The position numbers and the translations under genes are program-made. This document shows positions 1-14,054 of a DNA stretch of 51,330 nt, piece after piece. The notes beneath the pieces were generated by a model. It was not told the DNA's origin. It did no database searches and was given only the letters and a program-made list of their open reading frames with translations. This stretch comes from Mesostigma viride (Eukaryota > Streptophyta > Mesostigmatophyceae > Mesostigmatales > Mesostigmataceae): positions 1 to 51,330 of the forward strand of contig RPFO01002282.1 of assembly GCA_009746045.1 (NCBI GenBank), in the 5' to 3' direction. The number at the start of each line of letters is the position of its first letter. Position 1 is the first letter of the stretch.

Positions 1-3000
1 GGGCGGCCTGCACACACACGTACATCCACCGCGCACGCAAGGGGCAACTGCACACATGTACACCACACCGCGCACGCTGGGGCAGCTGCACTCACATGAC
101 ACACACCGCGCACGCAAGGGGCGCTGCACACACACGTACATCCACCGCGCACGCAAGGGCAACTGCACACACACGTACATCCACCGCGCACGCAAGGCGG
201 CTGCACACACACTACACACACCGCGCACGCAAGGGGCAACTGCACACACATGTACCACACCGCGCACCAAGGGGCGCTGCACACACATGTACATACACCA
301 TGCACGCAAGGGCGGCTGCACACACCTGTACACCACCGCGCACGCAAGGGGCGAGTGCACACACACGTACACACACCGCACGCAAGGGGCGGCTGCACAC
401 ACACGTACACACACCATGCACGCAATTGCCGGCATGCACACACACGTACATACACCGCGCACGCAAGGGGCGGCACTCACATGGACATACACCATGCACG
501 CAAGGGGCGGCTGCACACACACGTACACACACCGCGCACGCAAGGGGCGGCTGCACACACACGTACACACACCATGCACGCAATTGCCGGCTGCACACAC
601 ACGTACATACCGCGCACGCAAGGGGCTGCTGCACACACACTTACACACACGCACGCAAGGGGCGACGGCACTCACATGTACATACTCTTGGGCGGCTGCA
701 CACACACGTACACACACCATGCACGCAAGGGCCGGCATGCACACACAGTATACACACACCGCGCACGCAAGGGGCGGCTGCACACACACGTACATACACT
801 GCGCACGCAAGGGGCTGCTGCACACACACTTACACTCACCATGCACGCAAGGGGCGGCTGCACACACACGTACATACACCGCGCACGCAAGGGACGGCTG
901 CACACACACGTACATACACCGCGCACGCAAGGGGCAACTGCCACACATGTACATCCACCGCGCACGCAAGGGCGGCTGCACACACACGTACATACACCGC
1001 GCACGCAAGGGGCAACGGCACTCACATGACATACACCATGCACGCAAGGGGCGGCTGCACACACACGTACACACACCGCGCACGCAAGGGGCGGCTGCAC
1101 ACACACGTACACACACCATGCACGCAAGGCGGCATGCACACACACGTACATCCACCGCGCACGCAAGGGGCAACTGCACACACATGTACACACACCGCGC
1201 ACGCTTGGGCAGCTGCACTCACATGTACACACCGCGCACGCTTGGGGCGGCTGCACACACACGTACATACACCGCGCACGCTGGGGCGGCTGCACACACA
1301 CGTACCACACCGCGCACGCAAGGGGCGGCTGCACACACACTTACACACATGCACGCTTGGGGCGACTGCACTCACATGTACATACACCGCGCACGCAAGG
1401 GTGGCTGCACACACACGTACATCCACCGCGCACGCAAGGGGCAACTGCACACATACGTACCTACACCGCGCACGCAAGGGCGGCTGCACACACATGTACA
1501 CACACCGCGCACGCAAGGGGCCTGCACACACATGTACACACACCGCACGCTTGGGGCGGCTGCACACACACGTAAATACACCGCGCACGCAAGGGGCGGC
1601 TGCACACACACGTACATCCACCGCGCACGCAAGGGGCAACTGCACACACATGTACACACACCGCGCACGCAAGGGGCAACTGCACACACACGTACACACA
1701 CCGCGCACGCTTGGGGCGGCTGCACACACACGTAAATACACCGCGCACGCAAGGGGTGGCTGCACACACACGTACATCCACCGCGCACGCAAGGGGCGGC
1801 TGCACACACACGTACATACACCGCGCACGCTTGGGGCGGCTGCACACACACGTACCTACACCGCGCACGCAAGGGCGGCTGCACACATACGTATACCTAC
1901 ACCGCGCACGCAAGGGGCGACTGCACACACATGTACATCCACCGCGCACGCAAGGGCCGGCTGCACACACACGTACACACACCATGCACGCAAGGGCCGG
2001 CTGCACACACACGTACATACACCGCGCACGCTTGGGGCGGCTGCACACACACGTACACACACCGCGCACGCAAGGGGCAGCTGCACACACACGTACATAC
2101 ACCATGCACGCAAGGGGCTGCACACACACTTACACACACCTTGCACGCAAGGGCCGGCATGCACACACACTGGCATACACCGCGCACGCAAGGGGCGGCT
2201 GCACACACGTACATACACCGCGCACGCAAGGGGCGAGTGCACACACACGTACACACACGCGCACGCAAGGGGCGGCTGCACACACACGTACACACACCAT
2301 GCACGCAATTGCCGGCATGCACACGCACGTACATCCACTGCGCACGCAAGGGGCAACTGCACACACATGTACACACGCTTGGGGCGGCTGCACTCACATG
2401 TACACACACCGCGCACGCAAGGGCCGGCTGCACACACACGTACATCCACCGCGCACGCAAGGGGCAACTGCACACACACGTACACACACCATGCACGCAA
2501 GGGCCGGCTGCACTCACATGTACACACACCATGCACGCAAGGGCCGGCTGCACACACACTTACACACACAATGCACGCTTGGGGCAACGGCACTCACATG
2601 TACATACACCATGCACGCAAGGGGCGGCTGCACACACACGTACACACACCATGCACGCAAGGAGCGACTTCACGCACAGGTACACTCACCATGCACGCAA
2701 GGGGCGGCTGCACACACACGTACACACACCGCGCACGCAATTAAGGGACGGCTGCACACACACGTACATACACCGCGCACGCAAGGGGCAACAGCACTCA
2801 CATGTACATACACCATGCACGCAAGGGGCGGCTGCACACACACGTACACACACCATGCACGCAAGGAGCGACTTCACGCACAGGTACACACACCATGCAC
2901 GCAAGGTTCGGCTGCACACACATGTACATCCACCGCGCACGCAAGGGGCGAGTGCAAACACATGTACATACACCATGCACGCAAGGGGCGGCTGCACACA

Positions 3001-6000
3001 CATGTACATCCACCGCGCACGCAAGGGGCGAGTGCACACACACGTACACACACCGCGCACGCAAGGGGCGGCTGCACACACACGTACACACACCATGCAC
3101 GCAATTGCCGGCATGCACACACACGTACATCCACCGCGCACGCAAGGGGCAACTGCACACACATGTACACACACCGCGCACGCTTGGGGCAGCTGCACTC
3201 ACATGTACACACACCGCGCACGCAAGGGCCGGCTGCACACACACGTACACACACCATGCACGCAATTGCCGGCATGCACACACACGTACACACACCGCGC
3301 ACGCAAGGGGCGGCTGCACACACACGTACACACACCATGCACGCAATTGCCGGCATGCACACACACGTACGTCCACCGCGCACGCAAGGGGCAACTGCAC
3401 ACACATGTACACACACCGCGCACGCTTGGGGCAGCTGCACACACACGTACATACACCGCGCACGCAAGGGGCGGCTGCACACACACGTACACACACCGCG
3501 CACGCAAGGGGCGGCTGCACACACACGTACATACACCGCGCACGCAAGGGGCAACTGCACACACATGTACATACACCGCGCACGCAAGGGGCAACTGCAC
3601 ACACATGTACCTACACCGCGCACGCAAGGGGCAACTGCACACACACGTACCTACACCGCGCACGCTTGGGGCGGCTGCACACACACGTACCTACACCGCG
3701 CACGCAAGGGGCGGCTGCACACACACGTACACACACCATGCACGCAAGGGCCGGCTGCACACACACGTACATCCACCGCGCACGCAAGGGGCAACTGCAC
3801 ACACACGTACATCCACCGCGCACGCAAGGGGCGGCTGCACACACACGTACACACACCGCGCACGCAAGGGGCAACTGCACACACATGTACACACACCGCG
3901 CACGCTTGGGCGGCTGCACACACACGTACCTACACCGCGCACGCAAGGGGCGGCTGCACACACACGTACATACACCGCGCACGCAAGGGGCAACTGCACA
4001 CACATGTACATACACCGCGCACGCAAGGGGCAACTGCACACACATGTACCTACACCGCGCACGCAAGGGGCAACTGCACACACACGTACCTACACCGCGC
4101 ACGCTTGGGGCGGCTGCACACACACGTACCTACACCGCGCACGCAAGGGGCGGCTGCACACACACGTACACACACCATGCACGCAAGGGCCGGCTGCACA
4201 CACACGTACATCCCCCGCGCACGCTTGGGGCGGCTGCACACACACGTACCTACACCGCGCACGCAAGGGGCGGCTGCACACACACGTACATCCACCGCGC
4301 ACGCAAGGGGCAACTGCACACACATGTACACACACCGCGCACGCTTGGGGCAGCTGCACTCACATGTACACACACCGCGCACGCAAGGGGCGGCTGCACA
4401 CACACGTACATCCACCGCGCACGCAAGGGGCAACTGCACACACACGTACATCCACCGCGCACGCAAGGGGCGGCTGCACACACACGTACACACACCGCGC
4501 ACGCAAGGGGCGACTGCACACACATGTACATCCACCGCGCACGCAAGGGCCGGCTGCACACACACGTACACACACCATGCACGCAAGGGCCGGCTGCACA
4601 CACACGTACATCCACCGCGCACGCAAGGGCCGGCTGCACACACACGTACATACACCGCGCACGCAAGGGGCAACTGCACACACATGTACACACACCGCGC
4701 ACGCAAGGGGCAACTGCACACACACGTACACACACCGCGCACGCTTGGGGCGGCTGCACACACACGTACCTACACCGCGCACGCAAGGGGCGGCTGCACA
4801 CACACGTACATCCACCGCGCACGCAAGGGGCAACTGCACACACATGTACACACACCGCGCACGCTTGGGGCAGCTGCACTCACATGTACACACACCGCGC
4901 ACGCAAGGGGCGGCTGCACACACACGTACATCCACCGCGCACGCAAGGGGCAACTGCACACACACGTACATCCACCGCGCACGCAAGGGGCGGCTGCACA
5001 CACACGTACACACACCGCGCACGCAAGGGGCAACTGCACACACATGTACACACACCGCGCACGCTTGGGCGGCTGCACACACACGTACCTACACCGCGCA
5101 CGCAAGGGGCGGCTGCACACACACGTACATACACCGCGCACGCAAGGGGCAACTGCACACACATGTACATACACCGCGCACGCAAGGGGCAACTGCACAC
5201 ACATGTACACACACCGCGCACGCAAGGGGCAACTGCACACACACGTACACACACCGCGCACGCTTGGGGCGGCTGCACACACACGTAAATACACCGCGCA
5301 CGCAAGGGGCGGCTGCACACACACGTACATCCACCGCGCACGCAAGGGGCAACTGCACACACATGTACACACACCGCGCACGCTTGGGGCAGCTGCACTC
5401 ACATGTACACACACCGCGCACGCAAGGGCCGGCTGCACACACACGAAAAACCACCGCGCACGCAAGGGGCAACTGCACACACACGTACATACACCGCGCA
5501 CGCAAGGGGCGGCTGCACACACACGTACACACACCGCGCACGCAAGGGGCAACTGCACACACATGTACACACACCGCGCACGCTTGGGGCGGCTGCACAC
5601 ACACGTACCTACACCTTGCACGCAAGGGGCGGCTGCACACACACGTACATACACCGCGCACGCAAGGGGCAACTGCACACACATGTACATACACCGCGCA
5701 ACCACGGGGCGGCTGCACACACACGTACATACACCGCGCACGCAAGGGGCAACTGCACACACATGTACACACACCGCGCACGCTTGGGGCGGCTGCACAC
5801 ACACGTACCTACACCGCGCACGCAAGGGGCGGCTGCACACACACGTACATACACCGCGCACGCAAGGGGCAACTGCACACACATGTACATACACCGCGCA
5901 ACCACGGGCGGCTGCACACACACGTACACACACCGCGCACGCAAGGGGCAGCTGCACACACACGTACATACACCATGCACGCAAGGGGCTGCACACACAC

Positions 6001-9000
6001 TTACACACACCTTGCACGCAAGGGCCGGCATGCACACACACTGGCATACACCGCGCACGCAAGGGGCGGCTGCACACACGTACATACACCGCGCACGCAA
6101 GGGGCGAGTGCACACACACGTACACACACCGCGCACGCAAGGGACGGCTGCACACACACGTACATACACCGCGCACGCAAGGGGCAACGGCACTCACATG
6201 TACATACACCATGCACGCAAGGGGCGGCTGCACACACACGTACACACACCATGCACGCAAGGAGCGACTTCACACACAGGTACACACACCATGCACGCAA
6301 GGTACGGCTGCACACACATGTACATCCACCGCGCACGCAAGGGGCGGCTGCACACACATGTACATACACCATGCACGCAAGGGGCGGCTGCACACACCTG
6401 TACATCCACCGCGCACGCAAGGGGCGAGTGCACACACACGTACACACACCGCGCACGCAAGGGGCGGCTGCACACACACGTACACACACCATGCACGCAA
6501 GGGTCGGCTGCACACACAGTATACACACACCGCGCACGCAAGGGGCGGCTGCACACACACGTACATACACTGCGCACGCAAGGGGCTGCTGCACACACAC
6601 TTACACTCACCATGCACGCAAGGGGCGGCTGCACACACACGTACATACACCGCGCACGCAAGGGGCGGCTGCACACACACGTACATACACCGCGCACGCA
6701 AGGGGCAACTGCCCACACATGTACATCCACCGCGCACGCAAGGGCGGCTGCACACACACGTACATACACCGCGCACGCAAGGGGCAACTGCACACACATG
6801 TACATACACCATGCACGCAAGGGGCGGCTGCACACACACGTACATACACCGCGCACGCAAGGGGCGCTGCACACACACGTACACACACGCACGCAAGGGG
6901 CGACGGCACCACATGTACATACGGGCGGCTGCACACACATGTACATACACCGCGCACGCAAGGGGCAACTGCACACACACGTACACACACCGCACGCAAG
7001 GGGCGGCTGCACACACACGTACATACACCGCGCACGCAAGGGGCAACTGCACACACACGTACACACACCGCACGCAAGGGCGGCTGCACTCACATGTACA
7101 CACACCGCGCACGCAAGGGGCGGCTGCACACACACGTACATACACCGCGCACGCAAGGGGCTGCACACACACGTACACACACCGCACGCAAGGGCGGCTG
7201 CACACACACGTACACACACCGCGCACGCAAGGGGCGGCTGCACACACGTACATACACCGCGCACGCAAGGGGCGGCTGCACACACACGTACACACACCAT
7301 GCACGCAAGGGCCGGCTGCACACACACGTACATCCACCGCGCACGCAAGGGCCGGCTGCACACACACGTACATACACCGCGCACGCAAGGGGCAACTGCA
7401 CACACATGTACACACACCGCGCACGCAAGGGGCAACTGCACACACACGTACACACACCGCGCACGCTTGGGGCGGCTGCACACACACGTACCTACACCGC
7501 GCACGCAAGGGGCGGCTGCACACACACGTACATCCACCGCGCACGCAAGGGGCAACTGCACACACATGTACACACACCGCGCACGCTTGGGGCAGCTGCA
7601 CTCACATGTACACACACCGCGCACGCAAGGGGCGGCTGCACACACACGTACATCCACCGCGCACGCAAGGGGCAACTGCACACACACGTACATCCACCGC
7701 GCACGCAAGGGGCGGCTGCACACACACGTACACACACCGCGCACGCAAGGGGCAACTGCACACACATGTACACACACCGCGCACGCTTGGGGCGGCTGCA
7801 CACACACGTACCTACACCGCGCACGCAAGGGGCGGCTGCACACACACGTACATACACCGCGCACGCAAGGGGCAACTGCACACACATGTACATACACCGC
7901 GCACGCAAGGGGCAACTGCACACACATGTACACACACCGCGCACGCAAGGGGCAACTGCACACACACGTACACACACCGCGCACGCTTGGGGCGGCTGCA
8001 CACACACGTAAATACACCGCGCACGCAAGGGGCGGCTGCACACACACGTACATCCACCGCGCACGCAAGGGGCAACTGCACACACATGTACACACACCGC
8101 GCACGCTTGGGGCAGCTGCACTCACATGTACACACACCGCGCACGCAAGGGCCGGCTGCACACACACGAAAAACCACCGCGCACGCAAGGGGCAACTGCA
8201 CACACACGTACATACACCGCGCACGCAAGGGGCGGCTGCACACACACGTACACACACCGCGCACGCAAGGGGCAACTGCACACACATGTACACACACCGC
8301 GCACGCTTGGGGCGGCTGCACACACACGTACCTACACCTTGCACGCAAGGGGCGGCTGCACACACACGTACATACACCGCGCACGCAAGGGGCAACTGCA
8401 CACACATGTACATACACCGCGCAACCACGGGGCGGCTGCACACACACGTACATACACCGCGCACGCAAGGGGCAACTGCACACACATGTACACACACCGC
8501 GCACGCTTGGGGCGGCTGCACACACACGTACCTACACCGCGCACGCAAGGGGCGGCTGCACACACACGTACATACACCGCGCACGCAAGGGGCAACTGCA
8601 CACACATGTACATACACCGCGCAACCACGGGGCGGCTGCACACACACGTACACACACCGCGCACGCAAGGGGCAGCTGCACACACACGTACATACACCAT
8701 GCACGCAAGGGGCTGCACACACACTTACACACACCTTGCACGCAAGGGCCGGCATGCACACACACTGGCATACACCGCGCACGCAAGGGGCGGCTGCACA
8801 CACGTACATACACCGCGCACGCAAGGGGCGAGTGCACACACACGTACACACACCGCGCACGCAATTAAGGGACGGCTGCACACACACGTACATACACCGC
8901 GCACGCAAGGGGCAACGGCACTCACATGTACATACACCATGCACGCAAGGGGCGGCTGCACACACACGTACACACACCATGCACGCAAGGAGCGACTTCA

Positions 9001-12000
9001 CGCACAGGTACACACACCATGCACGCAAGGTTCGGCTGCACACACATGTACATCCACCGCGCACGCAAGGGGCGGCTGCACACACATGTACATACACCAT
9101 GCACGCAAGGGGCGGCTGCACACACCTGTACATCCACCGCGCACGCAAGGGGCGAGTGCACACACACGTACACACACCGCGCACGCAAGGGGCGGCTGCA
9201 CACACACGTACACACACCATGCACGCAAGGGCCGGCATGCACACACAGTATACACACACCGCGCACGCAAGGGGCGGCTGCACACACACGTACATACACT
9301 GCGCACGCAAGGGGCTGCTGCACACACACTTACACTCACCATGCACGCAAGGGGCGGCTGCACACACACGTACATACACCGCGCACGCAAGGGACGGCTG
9401 CACACACACGTACATACACCGCGCACGCAAGGGGCAACTGCCCGCACATGTACATCCACCGCGCACGCAATTAAGGGACGGCTGCACACACACGTACATA
9501 CACCGCGCACGCAAGGGGCAACGGCACTCACATGGACATACACCATGCACGCAAGGGGCGGCTGCACACACACGTACATACACCGCGCACGCAAGGGGCT
9601 GCTGCACACACACTTACACACACAATGCACGCAATTAGGGGCGACGGCACTCACATGTACATACTCTTGGGCGGCTGCACTCACATGTACATACACCGCG
9701 CATGCAAGGGGCAACTGCACACACACGTACACACACCATGCACGCAAGGGCCGGCATGCACACACACGTACATACACTGCGCACGCAAGGGGCAACTGCA
9801 CACACACGTACACACACCATGCACGGAAGGGACGGCTGCACTCACATGTACACACACCATGCACGCAAGGGCCGGCTGCACACACACGTACATACACCAT
9901 GCACGCAAGGGGCTGCACACACACTTACACACCACCTTGCACGCAAGGGCCGGCATGCACACACACTGGCATACACCGCGCACGCAAGGGGCGGCTGCAC
10001 ACACGTACATACACCGCGCACGCAAGGGGCGAGTGCACACACACGTACACACACCGCGCACGCAATTAAGGGACGGCTGCACACACACGTACATACACCG
10101 CGCACGCAAGGGGCAACGGCACTCACATGTACATCCACCATGCACGCAAGGGGCGGCTGCACACACACGTACACACACCATGCACGCAAGGACAAGGATT
10201 CACACACATGTACACACACAAAGCACGCAAGGGGCTGCTGCACACACACGTACATACACCGCGCACGCAAGGGGCGGCTGCACTCACATGTACACACACC
10301 ACGCACGCAAGGGGCGGCTGCACACACACGTACATACACTGCGCACGCACGGGGCGACTGCACACACATGTACATAAACCATGCACGCAAGGGGCGGCTG
10401 CACACACATGTACATACACCGCGCACGCAAGGGGCGAGTGCAAACACATGTACATACACCGCGCACGCAAGGACAAGGATGCACACACATGTACATACAC
10501 CGCGCACGCAAGGGGCGGCTGCACACACACGTACATACACCGCGCACGCAAGGGGCGAGTGCGCACACACGTACATACACCGCGCACGCAAGGGGCGGCT
10601 GCACACACACGTACATACACCGCGCACGCACGGGGCCAGTGCAAGCACATGTACATACACCATGCACGCAAGGGGCGGCTGCACACACATGTACATACAC
10701 CGCGCACGCAAGGGGCGAGTGCAAACACATGTACATACACCGCGCACGCAAGGGGCAACTGCCCGCACATGTACATCCACCGCACACGCAAGGGGCGGCT
10801 GCACACACATGTACATACACCGCGCACGCAAGGGGCGGCTGCACACACACGTACATACACCGCGCACGCAAGGGGCGAGTGCGCACACACGTACATACAC
10901 CGCGCACGCAAGGGGGGGCTGCACACACACGTACATACACCGCGCACGCAAGGGGCCAGTGCAAGCACATGTACATACACCATGCACGCAAGGGCCGGCA
11001 TGCACAGAAACGTACATACACCGCGCACGCAAGGGGCTGCTGCACACACACGTACACACACCATGCACGCACGGGGCGGCTGCACACACACGTACATCCA
11101 CTGCGCACGCACGGGGCCGGCGACTGCACACACATGTACATAAACCATGCACGCAAGGGGCGGCTGCACACACATGTACATCCACCGCGCACGCAAGGGG
11201 CGAGTGCAAACACATGTACATACACCGCGCACGCAAGGACAAGGATGCACACACATGTACATACACCGCGCACGCAAGGGGCGGCTGCACACGCACGTAC
11301 ATACACCGCGCACGCAAGGGGCGGCTGCACACACACGTACATACACCGCGCACGCACGGGGCCAGTGCAAGCACATGTACATACACCATGCACGCAAGGG
11401 GCGGCTGCACACACATGTACATACACCGCGCACGCAAGGGGCGAGTGCAAACACATGTACATACACCGCGCACGCAAGGGGCAACTGCCCGCACATGTAC
11501 ATCCACCGCGCACGCAAGGGGCGGCTGCACACACATGTACACACACCATGCACGCAAGGACAAGGATGCACACACATGTACACACACCATGCACGCAAGG
11601 GGCGGCTGCACACACACGTACACACACCGCGCACGCAAGGGGCGAGTGCAAACACATGTACATACACCATGCACGCAAGGACAAGGATGCACACACATGT
11701 ACACACACCATGCACGCAAGGGGCGGCTGCACACACACGTACATACACAATGCACGGTTGGGGCGACGGCACTCACATGTACATACACCATGCACGCAAG
11801 GACAAGGATGCACACACATGTACATACACCGCGCACGCAAGGGGCGGCTGCACACACACGTACATACACCGCGCACGCAAGGGGCGAGTGCGCACACACG
11901 TACATCCACCGCGCACGCAAGGGGCGGCTGCACACACACGTACATACACCGCGCACGCAATGGGCGAGTGCAAACACATGTACATACACCGCGCACGCAA

Positions 12001-12165
12001 GGGGCGGCTGCACACACACGTACACACACCATGCACGCAAGGGCCGGCATGCACACACACGTACATACACCGCGCACGCAAGGGGCGGCTGCACAGAAAC
12101 GTACACACACCGCGCACGCAAGGGCCGGCTGCACACACATGTACATACACCTTGCACGTACAACA
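1..12165. repeat. 40-bp tandem satellite array, about 300 monomers
   Basis: The whole stretch is built from a 40-bp unit with a CGCGCACGCAAGGGG half and an ACACACACGTACATAC half. The pattern returns every 40 bases, so each 120-base block looks alike. Recurrent variants are CATGCACGC for CGCGCACGC, CGCTTGGGG for CGCAAGGGG, GGGGCAACTG and GGGGCGAGTG for GGGGCGGCTG, and CAATTGCCGGC. A GACAAGGA variant is confined to the distal part, about 10190-11820. The array continues beyond the left edge of the window. Because 40 is not a multiple of three and the unit almost never makes a stop codon, all three plus frames and the minus frames stay open for kilobases; these are not genes. Confidence 0.98.
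4555..9465. repeat. Higher-order duplication inside the 40-bp satellite
   Basis: A block of about 2.2 kb (roughly 4555-6735) recurs at about 7278-9465, an offset of 2722-2729 bases. Rare marker variants keep the same order in both copies: CACGAAAAACC at 5443 and 8166, TTGCACGC at 5615 and 8338, GCAACCACGG at 5697 and 8420, CTGGCATAC at 6041 and 8765, and AGTATAC near 6518 and 9247. Small indels shift the offset slightly, for example GCAAGGG against GCAATTAAGGG. This is a segmental duplication by unequal exchange on top of monomer-scale repetition. Block edges are approximate. Confidence 0.85.
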
Positions 12166-12330
12166 CACAACACACACACACAACAAAAAATTATATACAC
12201 ACACACACGCACACGCACACGCACACGCACACGCACACGCACACGCACACGCACACGCACACGCACAACACACACAACACACACAACACACACACGCACA
12301 CGTGAACAACACACACACACAACAATTATA
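12166..12330. repeat. (AC)n / (ACGCAC)n microsatellite at the satellite edge
   Basis: The 40-bp array decays after about 12160 into AACACACA-rich sequence. A pure run of ACGCAC-type dinucleotide alternation follows at about 12208-12265, then ACACAACAC repeats. It marks the right boundary of the satellite. Confidence 0.9.
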
Positions 12331-12431
12331 ATATTAGTGTAGTATATCAAACAAAATAGTAATAAAGTATTTGCAAGCGTACTTCGTGTGAATTATGTGT
12401 AGACGAGAATAGAAGCTAAACAAAACTCTAA

Positions 12432-12500
12432 TGGAGAAAGAGGGATTCGAACCCTTGGGAAAGTTACCCCATACATAGCATTCCACTCGGACATTTCTCC
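12432..12500 (-). tRNA. tRNA-Ser-like sequence lacking an anticodon arm (probable relic)
   Basis: Read on the minus strand, a seven-base acceptor strand GGAGAAA pairs perfectly with TTTCTCC followed by discriminator A. The D-arm start TCCGAGTGG resembles Ser/Leu tRNAs, and GGGTTCGAATCCC forms a T arm with a B-box. A GGGGTAACTTTCCC hairpin could be the long variable arm of a class II tRNA. The total is only 69 nt, about 20 short of a normal tRNA-Ser, and no credible anticodon stem-loop lies between the D and variable arms. It is most likely a deleted tRNA-Ser pseudogene or a tRNA-derived SINE head, not a working gene. Confidence 0.5.
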
Positions 12501-12540
12501 GAAAAAAAGGTCACGTAAGCTAAGGGTGGAGAGTTAAGGG

Positions 12541-12597
12541 TGTAGGTTGTAGGATGTATGGTGTAGGGTGTAGGGTGTAGGGTGTAGGGTGTCTTGA
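12541..12597 (+). repeat. TGTAGGG telomere-like heptamer run
   Basis: GTGTAGG/TGTAGGG occurs about four times perfectly at 12568-12596, preceded by degraded copies (TGTAGGT, TGTAGGA, TGTATGG). It differs by one base from the plant-type telomeric TTTAGGG unit. It is internal and short, so it is an interstitial or coincidental telomere-like tract and not a chromosome end in this assembly. Confidence 0.55.
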
Positions 12598-12930
12598 GCT
12601 TTCTTTTTTGAGATCAATAGAGTCCCCTTCCATGATCATGTGCGTGATCTGGTTATGATTTTCATCTATGGCGTGTGTGGCCACATCGTGTATTTACAAC
12701 TTTCTAGCCATGGATAACTAGGTAACCATAAATTGGTTACCATGATAACTAGGTAAAAACGTGTTGGTTTCAGAATACATGTGATCGCTGCATTGTCATC
12801 TACAATGTACAAATCAATCACGGATTTCGGGGCTACGGATTTCGGGGCTAAGTTTTTGTGGGTAGAGATTGGCAAGGGTGTCTTTATCTTGCCACTTGGT
12901 CACTTGGTGTGCATTACGTCTGTTCTTGCG
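12598..12930. other. No gene recognised
   Basis: Unique AT-richer sequence containing a short direct repeat (ACGGATTTCGGGGCTA, twice near 12830-12850) and a repeated GGTAACCAT/ATGGTTACC motif near 12716-12750. No convincing ORF or RNA is visible. Confidence 0.5.
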
Positions 12931-13236
12931 TTGGAGTCAAAAAACTGTCCGTGTGTGGTGGTGGACTTTTCCTCACGGGCAGTCGCCATATGTCATACAA
13001 GCACTTGTTCGGCGTACCACTAGCTCATGTATGTCACCATTGTAATTTTGCGTTGTAACAGCATTTCTCGGAGCCAACGGCCGTTGGACTCAAAAAACTG
13101 ACCGTGTGTGGTGGTGGACTTTTCCTCACGGGCAGTCGCCATATGTCATACAAGCACTTGTTCGGCGTACCACTAGCTCGTGGATGTCACCATTGTAATT
13201 TTGAGTTGTAACAGCATTTCTCGGAGCCAACGGCCG
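12931..13236. repeat. 153-bp tandem duplication
   Basis: Two adjacent copies, 12931-13083 and 13084-13236, start at TTGGAGTCAAAAAACTG and TTGGACTCAAAAAACTG. They differ at only a handful of positions. Each copy ends at the palindrome CCAACGGCCGTTGG, so the duplication junction coincides with that palindrome. A third partial start follows at 13237. Confidence 0.9.
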
Positions 13237-14054
13237 TTGGACTTCGAAAAACTGATAGCCTTGTCTGAAGGTGTGTGCGTGAATGGCACATGTGCATCGT
13301 CGGGGGGAGTTTTCTCAAGAGCCACATGTGGTAGTGTAAGGTGGGCATGCTTAGTGCGTACGGGTGGGAGGGACAAGAGGTGCAGAAGTTGACGGCTTTT
13401 GACCTTGGGAAATGACACGGCACACATAAGACAACAAAGTGATAATTTTAATGTCTTTACTGGTGTACTGTCAATTTCTCCGAGCCAACGGCCGTTGGAC
13501 TCTCGAAACTCTCCTGTCTACAAAGTGTGTGCGTGCGATGGCACTTGTTCCATGTGCCGGGGGGGGGTGAGAAATCTGTCGTTCATTAATTTGTGCCTCG
13601 TCGGGGTGGGCATGCATGAATTTGTGCCTCGTCGGGGTGGACATGCATGAAAGCATTTTCATTGGTACTCGGGGTTCAATATTTTTGTCTTGCTGTTGAA
13701 ACGTCGACGTGCTCTTCTCCTGCTCTTTTTTTTTCCTACTCAACGGCCGTTGGTGCTTTTAAACTTGCCCAGCGTTATGACTAGGATGCCCTTCTTTACT
13801 GCTAGCCACCGCCCCTTGTGTACAATGCTAGAATTAGGCCGGGGTAATGGTACACGTCCACCGCGTCCCCAGTGCAAGGTTCGTGAATGCGCTGGTTCGT
13901 AAAAAATTCGGCACTTGGAAGGTTCGAACACCTGACCCCACTTTCGTTATTTCAACATGCCCTGAACGAAAAAGCTGCGTAAAGGATACATTAACCGTTC
14001 CCTGTTATTCTTGATTATATTGCGATATCATGGACGTACACACGCGGTTGGTGG
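13237..14054. other. No gene recognised; diverged palindrome modules
   Basis: Contains the third and fourth palindrome modules, poly-G near 13560 and a tandem GTGCCTCGTCGGGGTGG duplication at about 13595-13640. Short ORFs here are inconsistent between the module copies and are not supported as genes. Confidence 0.5.

Noticed and set aside
1711-8868. Open reading frames of up to 2385 codons rich in His, Thr and Arg (plus) or Cys and Val (minus) in the 40-bp satellite
   Set aside because: The monomer almost lacks stop codons and its 40-base length rotates the frame, so every frame stays open; the peptides simply mirror the DNA period. No start context, domain or non-repeat coding sequence is attached.
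1-12165. CRISPR-like array
   Set aside because: The repeats are contiguous with no unique spacers, and the setting is eukaryotic with LINEs and splice sites.
12541-12597. True telomere
   Set aside because: Only a few units, degraded on one side, with complex sequence continuing on both sides; at most interstitial.
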